NCBI GenBank assembly: GCA_018675825.1
Contig: JABGXK010000136.1
Location: 1-13,364 of the forward strand
Length of the DNA: 13,364 bases
From: Flavobacteriales bacterium
Lineage (GTDB): Bacteria; Bacteroidota; Bacteroidia; Flavobacteriales; BACL11
Direction of reading: 5' to 3'
The position numbers were made by a program, and so were the translations under genes. Every line of letters begins with the position of its first letter. The first letter of the stretch is position 1. A model generated the notes under the pieces. The model had not been told where the DNA came from and did no database searches. It was given only the letters and a program-made list of their open reading frames with translations. Shown piece after piece: positions 1 to 7,891 of this stretch.

Positions 1-170
1 ATACCAGGCATTCCATTAGCAGAAGGAGGTCCTTCATAGAAAGTAAAGCTCTTCCCATTTTGTCTGTTTTTAATACTTTTCTTAAAAACATCATTTTTTT
101 TCCAAAGACTTAAAATATCTCTATGAATAGAGGGTAGGTTTAACTCTTTATACTCTTTAAATTTACTCAT
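1..170 (-). CDS. ileS: Isoleucyl-tRNA synthetase, N-terminal fragment (runs off left edge)
   Basis: This cytoplasmic class I aminoacyl-tRNA synthetase charges tRNA-Ile with isoleucine. Only the first 56 complete codons are inside the window. The translation begins MSKFKEYKELNLP and reaches FTFYEGPPSANGMPG, the strongly conserved IleRS stretch that leads into the HIGH-type ATP-binding signature, so the cut falls just before that signature is complete. The ATG at 170-168 gives the expected short N-terminus, with a helix ending in LSLWKKNDVFKKSI as in other IleRS. A promoter candidate lies immediately upstream, so the gene is probably transcribed independently of the CotH genes, whose stop is 67 bp away. 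The family call is confident from this motif; nothing can be said about the editing or anticodon-binding domains. Confidence 0.93.
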   Translation of the reverse strand, partial: MSKFKEYKELNLPSIHRDILSLWKKNDVFKKSIKNRQNGKSFTFYEGPPSANGMPG

Positions 171-192
171 GTTTTTTTACTGCTAATGCATG

Positions 193-222
193 CAAATATA
201 GGTTTTGCTTTAAGATAAACAA
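193..222 (-). promoter_or_regulatory. Bacteroidota-type promoter for ileS
   Basis: Read on the minus strand, TTG (222-220) is followed by 19 bases and then TATATTTG (200-193). This matches the Bacteroidota primary sigma consensus (-33 TTG/TTTG, about 19 bp, -7 TAnnTTTG). Transcription would begin near 185-188, leaving a leader of about 15-20 nt before the ileS ATG. It is the best-formed minus-strand promoter in the window. Confidence 0.65.
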
Positions 223-237
223 TGAATGAAAATCTAA

Positions 238-2016
238 TTATTTTGCAATAATTTTCTTTTCAACACTTCCATCAGTGTAAATATATAAAAGAGGGGTATT
301 GTAGTGAAAACTAGCTCTTCTTCCTAAAAGATCTGTAATTTTTATTAGTTCTTTAGTATTTGATTGAGGATAATTAGTTATTCCTGATAATGAAGAATAT
401 TCATAAAACTCGTATTCTGCTCTTTCTGGAGAAAGCATAATAGTTTGAAAGTTTTTAGCCTTTAAATAAAAATTTACTTTTAATGCAGATGGAAAAGGAA
501 TATAGCATGAATAAACCCCATCATTAGCCTGGGTATCTCCATTAGTTCCGTCGTCATACATATCAAAAGATTGAAACTTAGATTTGAATTCATTTTTAGT
601 TGCCATTAACTCAACAGAACTTTCATTAGTAGCATTAATAGTAATAATATTATTAGAAACGCTTAATCCATAAAGAGTAGGAGGGGTTTGTGATATTTCA
701 CTATGCGTTTGCAGATATGGAATCCGATGCCTTAGCGTTGACATAATACCTCCAAAACCATAACCTCCCCATAAACCAAAAGAAAGATCTTGCTCAACAT
801 TATTAATATAATCTGAAATTGAAAAAAGCTTATTTGGATCATCATCAACTGCTGTATAGGCCATGCTTTGCATACTTAATATATCACTTCTTATCAGATT
901 TGTATCTAGTTCGTTTATAACAGTCCTAAGATGAGCTGTATATTGTTTTCTATATTCAGGATTGTTAAATAACACAGATGTTAAAGGCCTGAAAAGTGAA
1001 GGGTCATCACCATAATAAGGATCAAATTGCTGTGGGTGTGAAGGTCCTTGGGGAGTGAGAATATCCCATCCAAGTAATGCATTAATAAAGCTTTGACTTA
1101 AATCCCAAGGAATCATTTGAAATAAACCATCCTCTGCTTGGTAGAAGTAGTAGTTATGGACATAATAACCATTGTATGAGTCATAATTTCCTATAACAGT
1201 ATTTACAGCAAATGCCCAGAGGACTCTATCTATATTAAGAACAGAATCTAACTGATTAGGATTAAAGTTTAATGTATAGATTAGGTCTATAAGTTTATTC
1301 CACCCATAATCTGACTTTAGGTTATAGCTAGAATAGTAGGAAGTGCTGTCAGGTGTTCCATACCAATTTAAGCTAGGTTCGCCTCCAGGTGGAGTTCCAG
1401 CTGTATCGCAAAACATCCCACTTCCGTCACACTTGATCAGCGCTCCATTATTTTCGTTAAAATGTTTTTTTGCAAACTGCTTGTTTATTGATTCGGTATT
1501 TACATATAAGCCTAAATAATTTCCTTGAACATATAGTTTTACTAAATTTACCTCAGGAGTTGGTAAGTATTTTTTATAAATCTTAGAAGCAGTATATTCT
1601 TTTAAAAAAGTTGCATCCATATATGCGTTTGCTAATTTTATTTTTTTATAGTCTAACAGTTTTTGCCCAGATATCCAATAATTCATATCTATATTGTATG
1701 GAACCTTAGGTACTCCGGCATCATTAGGTATGCAGAATGTAGAATTACCCTTATAACGAACCCCAACACTATCATATGAGACGTCATCATGACTTGAATT
1801 TATACTTGCCGGAATTCTATATGATGGATTTGTAAAAAAGGAGTTTTGTAAAATAGAATGGTAGTTTGGATCGTGGAAATTTATATATATACTTCTTAAA
1901 GAGTCTTTTTCATATAAACCACCAGGCCCATCATAGAGTAATTGCGGGTTGTGAATATTTTGCCCAATTAATAAAAGAGGAGAAAAAAATAAAATAAAGT
2001 ATACGTGTATTTTCAT
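238..2016 (-). CDS. Secreted CotH-kinase-family protein with T9SS type A sorting domain
   Basis: This is a predicted exported CotH-like protein; the family includes the Bacillus spore-coat protein kinase CotH. The N-terminus (MKIHVYFILFFSPLLLIG, residues 1-18) is a signal peptide. The CotH domain spans about 40-440. Its landmarks are VGVRYKGNS (84-92), LYVQGNYLGLYVNTE (161-175), the N-x-D pair at N277/D279, HNYYFY (287-292) and IPWDLSQSF (302-310); D279 and D305 sit where the family's metal- and ATP-binding acidic residues are expected. A beta-rich segment follows (446-540) with an Asp-rich loop, D488 to D499, that resembles a calcium-binding turn. Residues about 550-592 (KITDLLGR ... YIYTDGSVEKKIIAK) look like a T9SS type A C-terminal signal. 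The gene lies 30 bp downstream of the larger CotH gene and is probably cotranscribed with it. Its target is unknown, and kinase activity is inferred from family only. Confidence 0.87.
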   Translation of the reverse strand: MKIHVYFILFFSPLLLIGQNIHNPQLLYDGPGGLYEKDSLRSIYINFHDPNYHSILQNSFFTNPSYRIPASINSSHDDVSYDSVGVRYKGNSTFCIPNDAGVPKVPYNIDMNYWISGQKLLDYKKIKLANAYMDATFLKEYTASKIYKKYLPTPEVNLVKLYVQGNYLGLYVNTESINKQFAKKHFNENNGALIKCDGSGMFCDTAGTPPGGEPSLNWYGTPDSTSYYSSYNLKSDYGWNKLIDLIYTLNFNPNQLDSVLNIDRVLWAFAVNTVIGNYDSYNGYYVHNYYFYQAEDGLFQMIPWDLSQSFINALLGWDILTPQGPSHPQQFDPYYGDDPSLFRPLTSVLFNNPEYRKQYTAHLRTVINELDTNLIRSDILSMQSMAYTAVDDDPNKLFSISDYINNVEQDLSFGLWGGYGFGGIMSTLRHRIPYLQTHSEISQTPPTLYGLSVSNNIITINATNESSVELMATKNEFKSKFQSFDMYDDGTNGDTQANDGVYSCYIPFPSALKVNFYLKAKNFQTIMLSPERAEYEFYEYSSLSGITNYPQSNTKELIKITDLLGRRASFHYNTPLLYIYTDGSVEKKIIAK

Positions 2017-2046
2017 GACAATGCTAAATATAATTTATTTCTGATA

Positions 2047-5000
2047 TTATCTTATTATACTAATTTTGTCAGTTTTAAAATGTTTCCACCCTTCTAAATC
2101 CTGGTAAGATAATTCATAAATATAGGTGCCTGAAGGGAGATCAAAACCCTTTACTTGATGTGTGCCATCCCACCCTTTATCTTCTGAAAGCTCAGATATA
2201 TCATTTGTAGCATAAACAATCTCATTTAATCGATTATATATATTAATTATAAAGGTTTCTTCTCTAATGCCATAAAAACTAATATGAAACTTATCGTTAA
2301 TTTCATCAAAGTTTGGAGTAAACGAATTTGGCACATAGATCCAGTAATCATCTGTTATATTAATTGTTTTAAAAATAGAGTCAGAGCAGCCAAAATTATT
2401 TCTTACCAATAAAACTATCTGATATTGTGACACCTTATCAGGGAATGTATGAAGTGGGTTTTGTCCATTACCACCACCGCTATCATCTCCAAAAACCCAT
2501 TGCCAACTCACTACATTTGGTGAGGAGTTATCAATCATTTGAATTGTAGTATGCAAGATAGTAGTTGTATTTGGTTCTAGTTGAAAATCAGCATTTGGAG
2601 CTTCTGAGACTGTAACCAAAGCTTGACCACTAAGGTTTCCTGTTTCGACAGCATCAGAAAAGCTTACTAAGTCATATGTTCCTGCTTTATCTGTAGGTAT
2701 TATATAAGGATTAATTGTTGTTGTGATTTCATTTTTCTCAACACCATCTATAGCATACTTGAAGGTAAAAGGAGAGATTCCAGTAAAAGAAATCTTAACG
2801 CTAGCAAGATCATTTTTATTAGAACATATTGTATCATTACCTGATATAAATGCAGTTATTGTTGGCAATAAATATAGTTTTAAAGTAACAGTATCATGAT
2901 GATTAACATAAAAAGAATCTACTTGATTATTATTTTGAGGCATTAGGCTAACACTATCACTCGTCCAATTGCTAAATCCATATAAAGGGTCAATGTTAGG
3001 AGAAATAATTATTGTATCACCAAGAATATAATTAATTGTTGAAGGAAATGAGTTTAATGGAGTTCCATCAACTATTATGCTAGAGGAAGTTCCTGTAGGA
3101 TTTATTTTATAAGTAATATTTCTTGTTTCAATAGGAGGTGGAGGAGGGATAAAGTTTGCAATTACCGTTACATCCCCTTGTAGATCAATAGCCAGGGTAT
3201 CAATTAGCGGATCATATAGGTATACTCCTGAGGGCACTATTTCCCAATTTTGAAATGTACCACTTTTAACTTCAAATGGGGTATTTACACCACCATACCT
3301 TTGGTCAGTCCATCCGGTATTTAATTGGTTAATAATATTGCCATCACTCATTTCAACCTCACCGGTGCCTAGGATTTCGACAGTTATATTATAGGGACCT
3401 GAAAGCTGAGGATAACAGGGCCCAAATCCAGCATTCATTATACTGCATCTGGCATTTATGAAGTCTCTTAAATCTTGAACATTTGTTTGCCACTCAGTAT
3501 ATGTACCGCCCCATTTTGCAATTTGCCTTGGCATTTCTGGATCAATAACATTAATCATACTATCTAATACATGTATCATCGTGTCACAGGAAAGATATCC
3601 ATTTGCCAGATCTTGCCAACGATTTAGGTAGTCTTCAAAAAAATCCGTGTTAGTGAGTAATTCATTCCATATAGGAACATGTCCTTGGCCACCAGGATCA
3701 ATTAGACTATCTGGGTCACATGGATCTGCATTTACTGACATTGTAGGTATTCCTGTATAGTTTGTTCCATGATCAAAGGTGTTATCCATATCCCAAAGAG
3801 TATATCTCCACTTCTTCTTATCGCCATTTGTGTCTAGGCCTCTCCACCAAGAAGTGTTCCAATTTAACCAGTCAGCACAAACAACATAAGAGTTAAGTAG
3901 AAAATAATCTATTATACTACCAGTATTATACTGGCTTTTAACATTTAAGTAATTTGCTTGATTACTCATAGGATTAGTAGTAATGTAGTTTTTAAGGTTA
4001 TCCCAATCGGTTTGGGCTTGCACACCACCATATTCAACCCATGTCCCCCCCCATGTCTTTAGGTATTGTAGATTGTTTTTGTTTTGATCATAGTAGTAGT
4101 CGGTAAAGTCATGATCATCAACTTTTTCTCTCATTTCATAAACCCCCCAGTACTCTCCGTTCAGATATAAAATACAAGAGCTAGTAGATCTTTCATCAAG
4201 CCTAAGATCAGCTAATTGAGATAAATGATGAACATAAGCATCTCTTATATGCGCTCCTGAATTACTATAAGAGGCTGGGTAATTATCATTAGCTGCTGCC
4301 TTTACAATTATTTTTTGAAACTTATCTCTACTTTTTGTATCAAAGAGTTTATCCTGAAGGGCATAATTATAACCAAATTGATCTCGCATTACATAGTCAA
4401 AACCTCTTTGATCATAAGCCCAGGAGTCATTCCCATGTTTATTAAATTCGCCAGAACCTTTATCAATAAGAATACCGTTTTTATCAAACCATTCAATTGT
4501 TCCTTGAGGCTCATGCGGAGGACCTCCCCATCCGCCACCTAAAGTCCTTACACCATCTTCTATAAGTACAGCTACACTATCTCCAGAAACAGATAAAATT
4601 GGAATAGTATGTGTGTCATTTATAAAAAAAGTATTGTACTCAATAAAACTAGAAGGAACAGAGCTATTTGTACTATAAGCTACAGCTTTAACTACAGAAG
4701 TAGCGGAAATATTAATAGGATTTGAATATAAATTAGAGCTATTATCTGGACTATCACCATTAGTTGTATAATATATTATAGCATTTGGGTTAGATGAGCT
4801 CAAGGACAGATTAATTGGCGCCCCATAATATCCTGAAGTTTGTGAAAAAACTGGAGTTGCTGCATAATCTAGCATTGCACCTATATTATTTGTATTTGGA
4901 GTTGGAGTTATAAAAACACTCCAAACAGTACTACCATTTATATCTCTTCCGCGAGAATGAGATTTTTGAGTTGGAATTACTGAGGTTGAGTCAATAATAT

Positions 5001-5397
5001 TGCTACCAGCATCCGATAAAACAAAAACTTCATTTCCATTTGTCTGAGTAATTTTAAAGTTTGTATGTGCAAAACCACCCAAAACCTCATCATTACCAGA
5101 ACAATATACAATAGACACACTATTAGCGCTTATTATGAAAGACGATGGAAACTGCCACTTGGTTGTATTGGATGCCTTGTCAGAAAGGAACCAGCCGTTT
5201 AGATCTATATCTGAATTAGTTGTGTTATAAAGCTCAAGCCAATCTTCATATTCTCCATAATTATCAGCATGACTTTCGTAGTTTGCTGCAGAATATTCGT
5301 TAATTACAACCTGACCGCTTATGCTCTTAATAAAAAGACAAAAGACTAATAATAAAATATTTTTTTTCATCATTATTAAAGGGCTGTTATTTTTCAT
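2047..5397 (-). CDS. Large multidomain CotH-kinase exoprotein with lamin-tail, PKD and T9SS type B tail
   Basis: This predicted cell-surface or secreted protein has 1116 residues. The signal peptide lies within residues 9-29 (MMKKNILLLVFCLFIKSISGQ). The true start may be M9 or M10 (5373 or 5370), which gives a more typical signal peptide than the upstream ATG at 5397. Domains in order: lamin-tail domain (30-165; VVINEYSA, DWLELYN, GWFLSD); chitobiase/beta-hexosaminidase C-terminal-like domain (180-258; IIYYTTNGDSP); CotH kinase domain (265-655) with EFNKHGNDS (317-325), LNGEYWGVYEMREK (412-425), DWLNWN (509-514) and YTLWDMDNTFD (532-542); repeat-like beta modules (668-845) separated by a PPPPP linker at 751-755; an Ig-like stretch (846-932); a PKD domain (936-1013; WQWVFGDDS); and a T9SS type B gliding-type tail (1018-1116; YVPNSFTPNFDEINDKF, PSGTYIYEL). 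It is the first gene of a two-gene unit. The substrate is unknown. Confidence 0.88.
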   Translation of the reverse strand: MKNNSPLIMMKKNILLLVFCLFIKSISGQVVINEYSAANYESHADNYGEYEDWLELYNTTNSDIDLNGWFLSDKASNTTKWQFPSSFIISANSVSIVYCSGNDEVLGGFAHTNFKITQTNGNEVFVLSDAGSNIIDSTSVIPTQKSHSRGRDINGSTVWSVFITPTPNTNNIGAMLDYAATPVFSQTSGYYGAPINLSLSSSNPNAIIYYTTNGDSPDNSSNLYSNPINISATSVVKAVAYSTNSSVPSSFIEYNTFFINDTHTIPILSVSGDSVAVLIEDGVRTLGGGWGGPPHEPQGTIEWFDKNGILIDKGSGEFNKHGNDSWAYDQRGFDYVMRDQFGYNYALQDKLFDTKSRDKFQKIIVKAAANDNYPASYSNSGAHIRDAYVHHLSQLADLRLDERSTSSCILYLNGEYWGVYEMREKVDDHDFTDYYYDQNKNNLQYLKTWGGTWVEYGGVQAQTDWDNLKNYITTNPMSNQANYLNVKSQYNTGSIIDYFLLNSYVVCADWLNWNTSWWRGLDTNGDKKKWRYTLWDMDNTFDHGTNYTGIPTMSVNADPCDPDSLIDPGGQGHVPIWNELLTNTDFFEDYLNRWQDLANGYLSCDTMIHVLDSMINVIDPEMPRQIAKWGGTYTEWQTNVQDLRDFINARCSIMNAGFGPCYPQLSGPYNITVEILGTGEVEMSDGNIINQLNTGWTDQRYGGVNTPFEVKSGTFQNWEIVPSGVYLYDPLIDTLAIDLQGDVTVIANFIPPPPPIETRNITYKINPTGTSSSIIVDGTPLNSFPSTINYILGDTIIISPNIDPLYGFSNWTSDSVSLMPQNNNQVDSFYVNHHDTVTLKLYLLPTITAFISGNDTICSNKNDLASVKISFTGISPFTFKYAIDGVEKNEITTTINPYIIPTDKAGTYDLVSFSDAVETGNLSGQALVTVSEAPNADFQLEPNTTTILHTTIQMIDNSSPNVVSWQWVFGDDSGGGNGQNPLHTFPDKVSQYQIVLLVRNNFGCSDSIFKTINITDDYWIYVPNSFTPNFDEINDKFHISFYGIREETFIINIYNRLNEIVYATNDISELSEDKGWDGTHQVKGFDLPSGTYIYELSYQDLEGWKHFKTDKISIIR
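4045..4052. repeat. G8/C8 homopolymer inside the large CotH gene
   Basis: Eight consecutive C on the plus strand (G8 on the coding strand) encode W449-G450-G451 of the large CotH protein. The tract sits between two copies of the 8-mer GACATGGG (coding strand) that are 12 bp apart. I saw no other G or C run this long in this AT-rich window. The reading frame is intact in this copy. Confidence 0.85.
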
Positions 5398-5414
5398 GTT
5401 AATTTAGTCTGCAA

Positions 5415-5422
5415 CAAAGATA
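5415..5422 (-). promoter_or_regulatory. Candidate -7 element for the CotH operon
   Basis: The minus strand reads TATCTTTG, a match to TAnnTTTG, 17 bp upstream of the annotated ATG at 5397. I find no clear TTG at the expected -33 distance, so the call rests on the -7 element alone. Transcription would start near 5407-5410. Confidence 0.4.
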
Positions 5423-5478
5423 ACAATATTTAATGTAGAGAATTATATTTTTTAAAAAGCTATTATAATAATAAGTTG

Positions 5479-5508
5479 TTTGTTATTAGATATGGTTTTC
5501 TAATTTTG
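5479..5508 (+). promoter_or_regulatory. Bacteroidota-type promoter for the decarboxylase cluster
   Basis: TTTG (5479-5482), 18 bases, then TAATTTTG (5501-5508) fit both elements of the Bacteroidota promoter. Transcription would begin near 5513, giving a leader of about 20 nt before the ATG at 5535. With the minus-strand -7 element at 5415-5422 it makes the 137-bp gap a divergent promoter region. Confidence 0.65.
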
Positions 5509-5534
5509 TTGATGTTTAAATTAAAATAATCTTA

Positions 5535-6938
5535 ATGTTTAATAATATAAAAGAGGATTTAAAATTATTTAACGAGGTAGTAGATATTTTTTTGCATGAT
5601 GAGCAAGTAAATCCTATTTCAGAAAATATTAAAATTAAAGATTTATATAATAAGCTAGATCTTTCATTATCAGAAAAACCTGCAATACAGAAAGAGTTTA
5701 TATCTACATTAAAAAAACTTGTTTTAGCTACACCAAAATCTTCATCTAAACTTTTTTTTAATCAATTATTTGGTGGACGTCATAGTAAAGCAGTTCTAGG
5801 AGATTTGCTTGCCGTACTTCTTAATAATTCTATGGCTACTTATAAGATTTCTGGCCCACAGGTAGCAGTTGAGAAGGAAATACTTACAAAAGTATGCAGC
5901 TTGATAGGCTACCCTAATAAAAAAGCAGGAGGGACATTTCCTACAGGAGGATCTATGAGTAATTTCATGTCATTAATTATAGCAAGAGATCAAAAGAATA
6001 ATGAAATAGCTAATAAAGGGTTTAGGCAAAACCTTATAGCTTACACATCAGAAAACGCACATTACTCACTAGCTAAAAATGCTTCTTTTAGTGGTTTAGG
6101 AAGAGATAATGTAAGATATATAAAGTGCAATAAAAAGGGTCAGCTTGATACAAAATTGTTAGAAGAAAAAATCAAGGAAGATTTACAAAGAAATCAAACT
6201 CCTTTTTATGTAAACGCCACAGCAGGAACAACAGTATTATGTGCTTTTGATGATATTAATGGAATTGCTAAAATTTGCAAAAAATACAGTATTTGGCTAC
6301 ATGTTGATGGTGCTTTTGGCGGATCAGTAATCTTTTCAAATAAGTATAATAAACTTGTAAAAGGCATAGAGAAATCAGATTCTTTTTGTTTTAATGCTCA
6401 TAAAACTTTAGGCGTCCCATTAAGCACATCTGTTTTAGTAGTTAGAGATGCAAAAATGATTTACAACTCCTTTAAAAATAAGGCATCATATCTATATCAA
6501 ACACATGAAATTGAATACAACTTAGGACACACATCTTTTGAGTGTGGAAGAAGAAATAATGCACTTAAATTTTGGACAATGTGGAAGTCAATAGGAACGA
6601 AGGGGCTTTCTACAATTATAAATCATGAATTTACTCTTGCTGATCTTGCAAGAGAATATATAAAAAAGAATACAGATTATGAACTATATAGTTTTGATAC
6701 TTCTTTATCTATCTGCTTTAATTATAAAAATTATGATCCAATAGATCTATGTACTAAGCTCTATGAGTATAATAGACTAATGGTTGGATTTGGATATTTT
6801 AATGATCAATGTTTTATTAGATTAGTCACTATAAATGGACAAAACACAAAAGTTGAAATTTTAGGTTTTTTCAATGAACTAGAAAGTTTTTCTCAAAAAT
6901 TTAACAAGGATATTAAAAAAATAAAAAAAAGAAATTAG
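5535..6938 (+). CDS. Group II PLP-dependent amino acid decarboxylase (GAD/CSAD-like)
   Basis: This is a cytoplasmic, pyridoxal-phosphate-dependent decarboxylase that converts an amino acid to its amine. The 467-aa length is typical of the family. FFNQLFGG (74-81) and the following SMATYKISGPQVAVEKEIL resemble glutamate and cysteine-sulfinate decarboxylases more than aromatic amino acid decarboxylases. PLP-site landmarks are GGTFPTGGSMSN (132-143), SENAHYS (172-178) with the ring-stacking H176, NATAGTTV (227-234), LHVDGAFGG (255-263) with D258, and FNAHK (286-290) with K290 as the Schiff-base lysine. GRRNNALKFW (338-347) is the usual downstream block. Small departures are HVDGAF in place of the common HVDAAW/Y, and NAHK in place of NPHK. 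It leads a tight cluster, with the next ATG 9 bp after its stop. The substrate (glutamate, aspartate, cysteine sulfinate or other) cannot be fixed from sequence alone. Confidence 0.9.
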   Translation: MFNNIKEDLKLFNEVVDIFLHDEQVNPISENIKIKDLYNKLDLSLSEKPAIQKEFISTLKKLVLATPKSSSKLFFNQLFGGRHSKAVLGDLLAVLLNNSMATYKISGPQVAVEKEILTKVCSLIGYPNKKAGGTFPTGGSMSNFMSLIIARDQKNNEIANKGFRQNLIAYTSENAHYSLAKNASFSGLGRDNVRYIKCNKKGQLDTKLLEEKIKEDLQRNQTPFYVNATAGTTVLCAFDDINGIAKICKKYSIWLHVDGAFGGSVIFSNKYNKLVKGIEKSDSFCFNAHKTLGVPLSTSVLVVRDAKMIYNSFKNKASYLYQTHEIEYNLGHTSFECGRRNNALKFWTMWKSIGTKGLSTIINHEFTLADLAREYIKKNTDYELYSFDTSLSICFNYKNYDPIDLCTKLYEYNRLMVGFGYFNDQCFIRLVTINGQNTKVEILGFFNELESFSQKFNKDIKKIKKRN

Positions 6939-6947
6939 TTTAGCTGT

Positions 6948-7601
6948 ATGAAAAATGACTTTATAATAACCTTAGCTTGGCCTGAAGGAATGGTTGCTTG
7001 TACCGATGCATGGTATGATAAGTTTTTTTCTTCTAATGGAAAGTATAGGGTTGGCCATGCTGCGGTTGTAATAGTTGAAAGAGTAAGTGGGAAGTTATTA
7101 TTTTTTGATTTTGGCAGATATCATTCTCCTAAGGGTTTTGGAAGAGTAAGAGACGTAGAGACTGATCATGATGTTGCAATTAACTCATTAGCAGAGATTA
7201 AAGACAATAATATAGTTAATTTAAAAGAAATTCTAAAAGAGATTAAAGGTAATACCTCTTTTCATGGTGAAGGGACCTTATATGCATCTATTTTAAGTAA
7301 TATTTCTTTTCAAAAGGCGTATAAATATGCAAAAAACACACAAGATAAGGGCTTCACTTTATATGGTCCACTTATTTATAATGGAACCAATTGTTCTAGA
7401 TTTGTAGCTTCAGTAATGCGGAGCTCTGGTACGAACTTTGTAAAACGTTTACGATTAAAATTCCCATTCTGTCTTTCTCCTTCACCTAAAAGAAATGTAG
7501 CCATAGCACATGCTAGTTTTTATAAAATTGGAGTTGATTCATTTAAAGAAATTAAACGCAATATGCTACAAGCATACTTTAAAAGTATAGAAAGATCATG
7601 A
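6948..7601 (+). CDS. DUF6695-like protein, predicted permuted papain-like fold (N-terminal part)
   Basis: I match this 217-aa protein from memory to a Bacteroidota family of unknown function (DUF6695). There is no signal peptide; the N-terminus is FIITLAWPEG. Conserved-looking blocks are YRVGHAAVVIV (33-43), FFDFGRYHSPKGFGRVRD (52-69), ETDHD (71-75), SFHGEGTLYASI (104-115) and YNGTNCSRFVASV (144-156). A His in a GHAAV strand (H37) followed much later by a Cys heading a helix in NCSRFV (C149) is the order seen in circularly permuted NlpC/P60 and LRAT-like thiol enzymes. I therefore infer a papain-like hydrolase or acyltransferase with C149 as nucleophile. It begins 9 bp after the decarboxylase and overlaps the next gene by 4 bp. 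In relatives I recall, this region and the next gene's product form one protein. Catalysis is not established. Confidence 0.7.
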   Translation: MKNDFIITLAWPEGMVACTDAWYDKFFSSNGKYRVGHAAVVIVERVSGKLLFFDFGRYHSPKGFGRVRDVETDHDVAINSLAEIKDNNIVNLKEILKEIKGNTSFHGEGTLYASILSNISFQKAYKYAKNTQDKGFTLYGPLIYNGTNCSRFVASVMRSSGTNFVKRLRLKFPFCLSPSPKRNVAIAHASFYKIGVDSFKEIKRNMLQAYFKSIERS

Positions 7602-7891
7602 GTTTTACTCCTCAATACTTACCAAATAACATTCCTGTAAAATCCCAATGGTTAGGGGGAGTAGGAGCAGGTTCTTGGTTTTATATAGCTCAACAGGATA
7701 CACTGTTTAAAATAAATCGTTTTTCTAAGGACGGAGCTTTAGAATGTACGGGTCTTTTCAGCATAGATAAGCCAGGTTTAGTTTTATCAAAAAAATATAA
7801 GTTTGTATATATTTCTCATTGTAAGATCTGTACAATAACTCAAAATAACATTCAATATAATTTAATTGTTAATGAAAATAAAAATGTATAG
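7598..7891 (+). CDS. Small protein resembling the DUF6695 C-terminal domain (SHCxxC)
   Basis: This 97-aa protein starts at an ATG that overlaps the preceding stop (ATGA, 7598-7601), implying translational coupling. Visible blocks are QWLGGVGAGSWFYI (17-30), INRFSKDGALECTG (39-52), KFVYISHCKICTI (68-80) and TQNNIQYNLI (81-90). From memory these resemble the last third of longer DUF6695 proteins (a GIGxxxWFEI block, a YRIxRFxxxG block, then SHCxxC). It therefore looks like a separately encoded domain of the same functional unit as the preceding gene. H74, C75 and C78 could bind metal or be redox-active. There is no signal peptide or membrane segment. Its 3' end overlaps the glutaredoxin start. 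A natural split, a frameshift in a once-fused gene, and an assembly error are all possible explanations. Confidence 0.65.
   Translation: MSFTPQYLPNNIPVKSQWLGGVGAGSWFYIAQQDTLFKINRFSKDGALECTGLFSIDKPGLVLSKKYKFVYISHCKICTITQNNIQYNLIVNENKNV

Noticed and set aside
171..237. T-box or other leader RNA upstream of ileS
   Set aside because: The promoter candidate leaves a leader of only about 15-20 nt, with no room for a T-box, and such elements are not expected in this phylum.
4315..4542. Plus-strand open frame of 75 codons
   Set aside because: It lies antisense within the CotH domain of the large exoprotein, which has clear conserved motifs; the product has no recognisable feature.
5398..5534. Small gene or regulatory RNA in the 137-bp divergent gap
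   Set aside because: The region holds two promoter candidates and AT-rich filler; I see no open frame with a convincing start and no stable inverted repeat.
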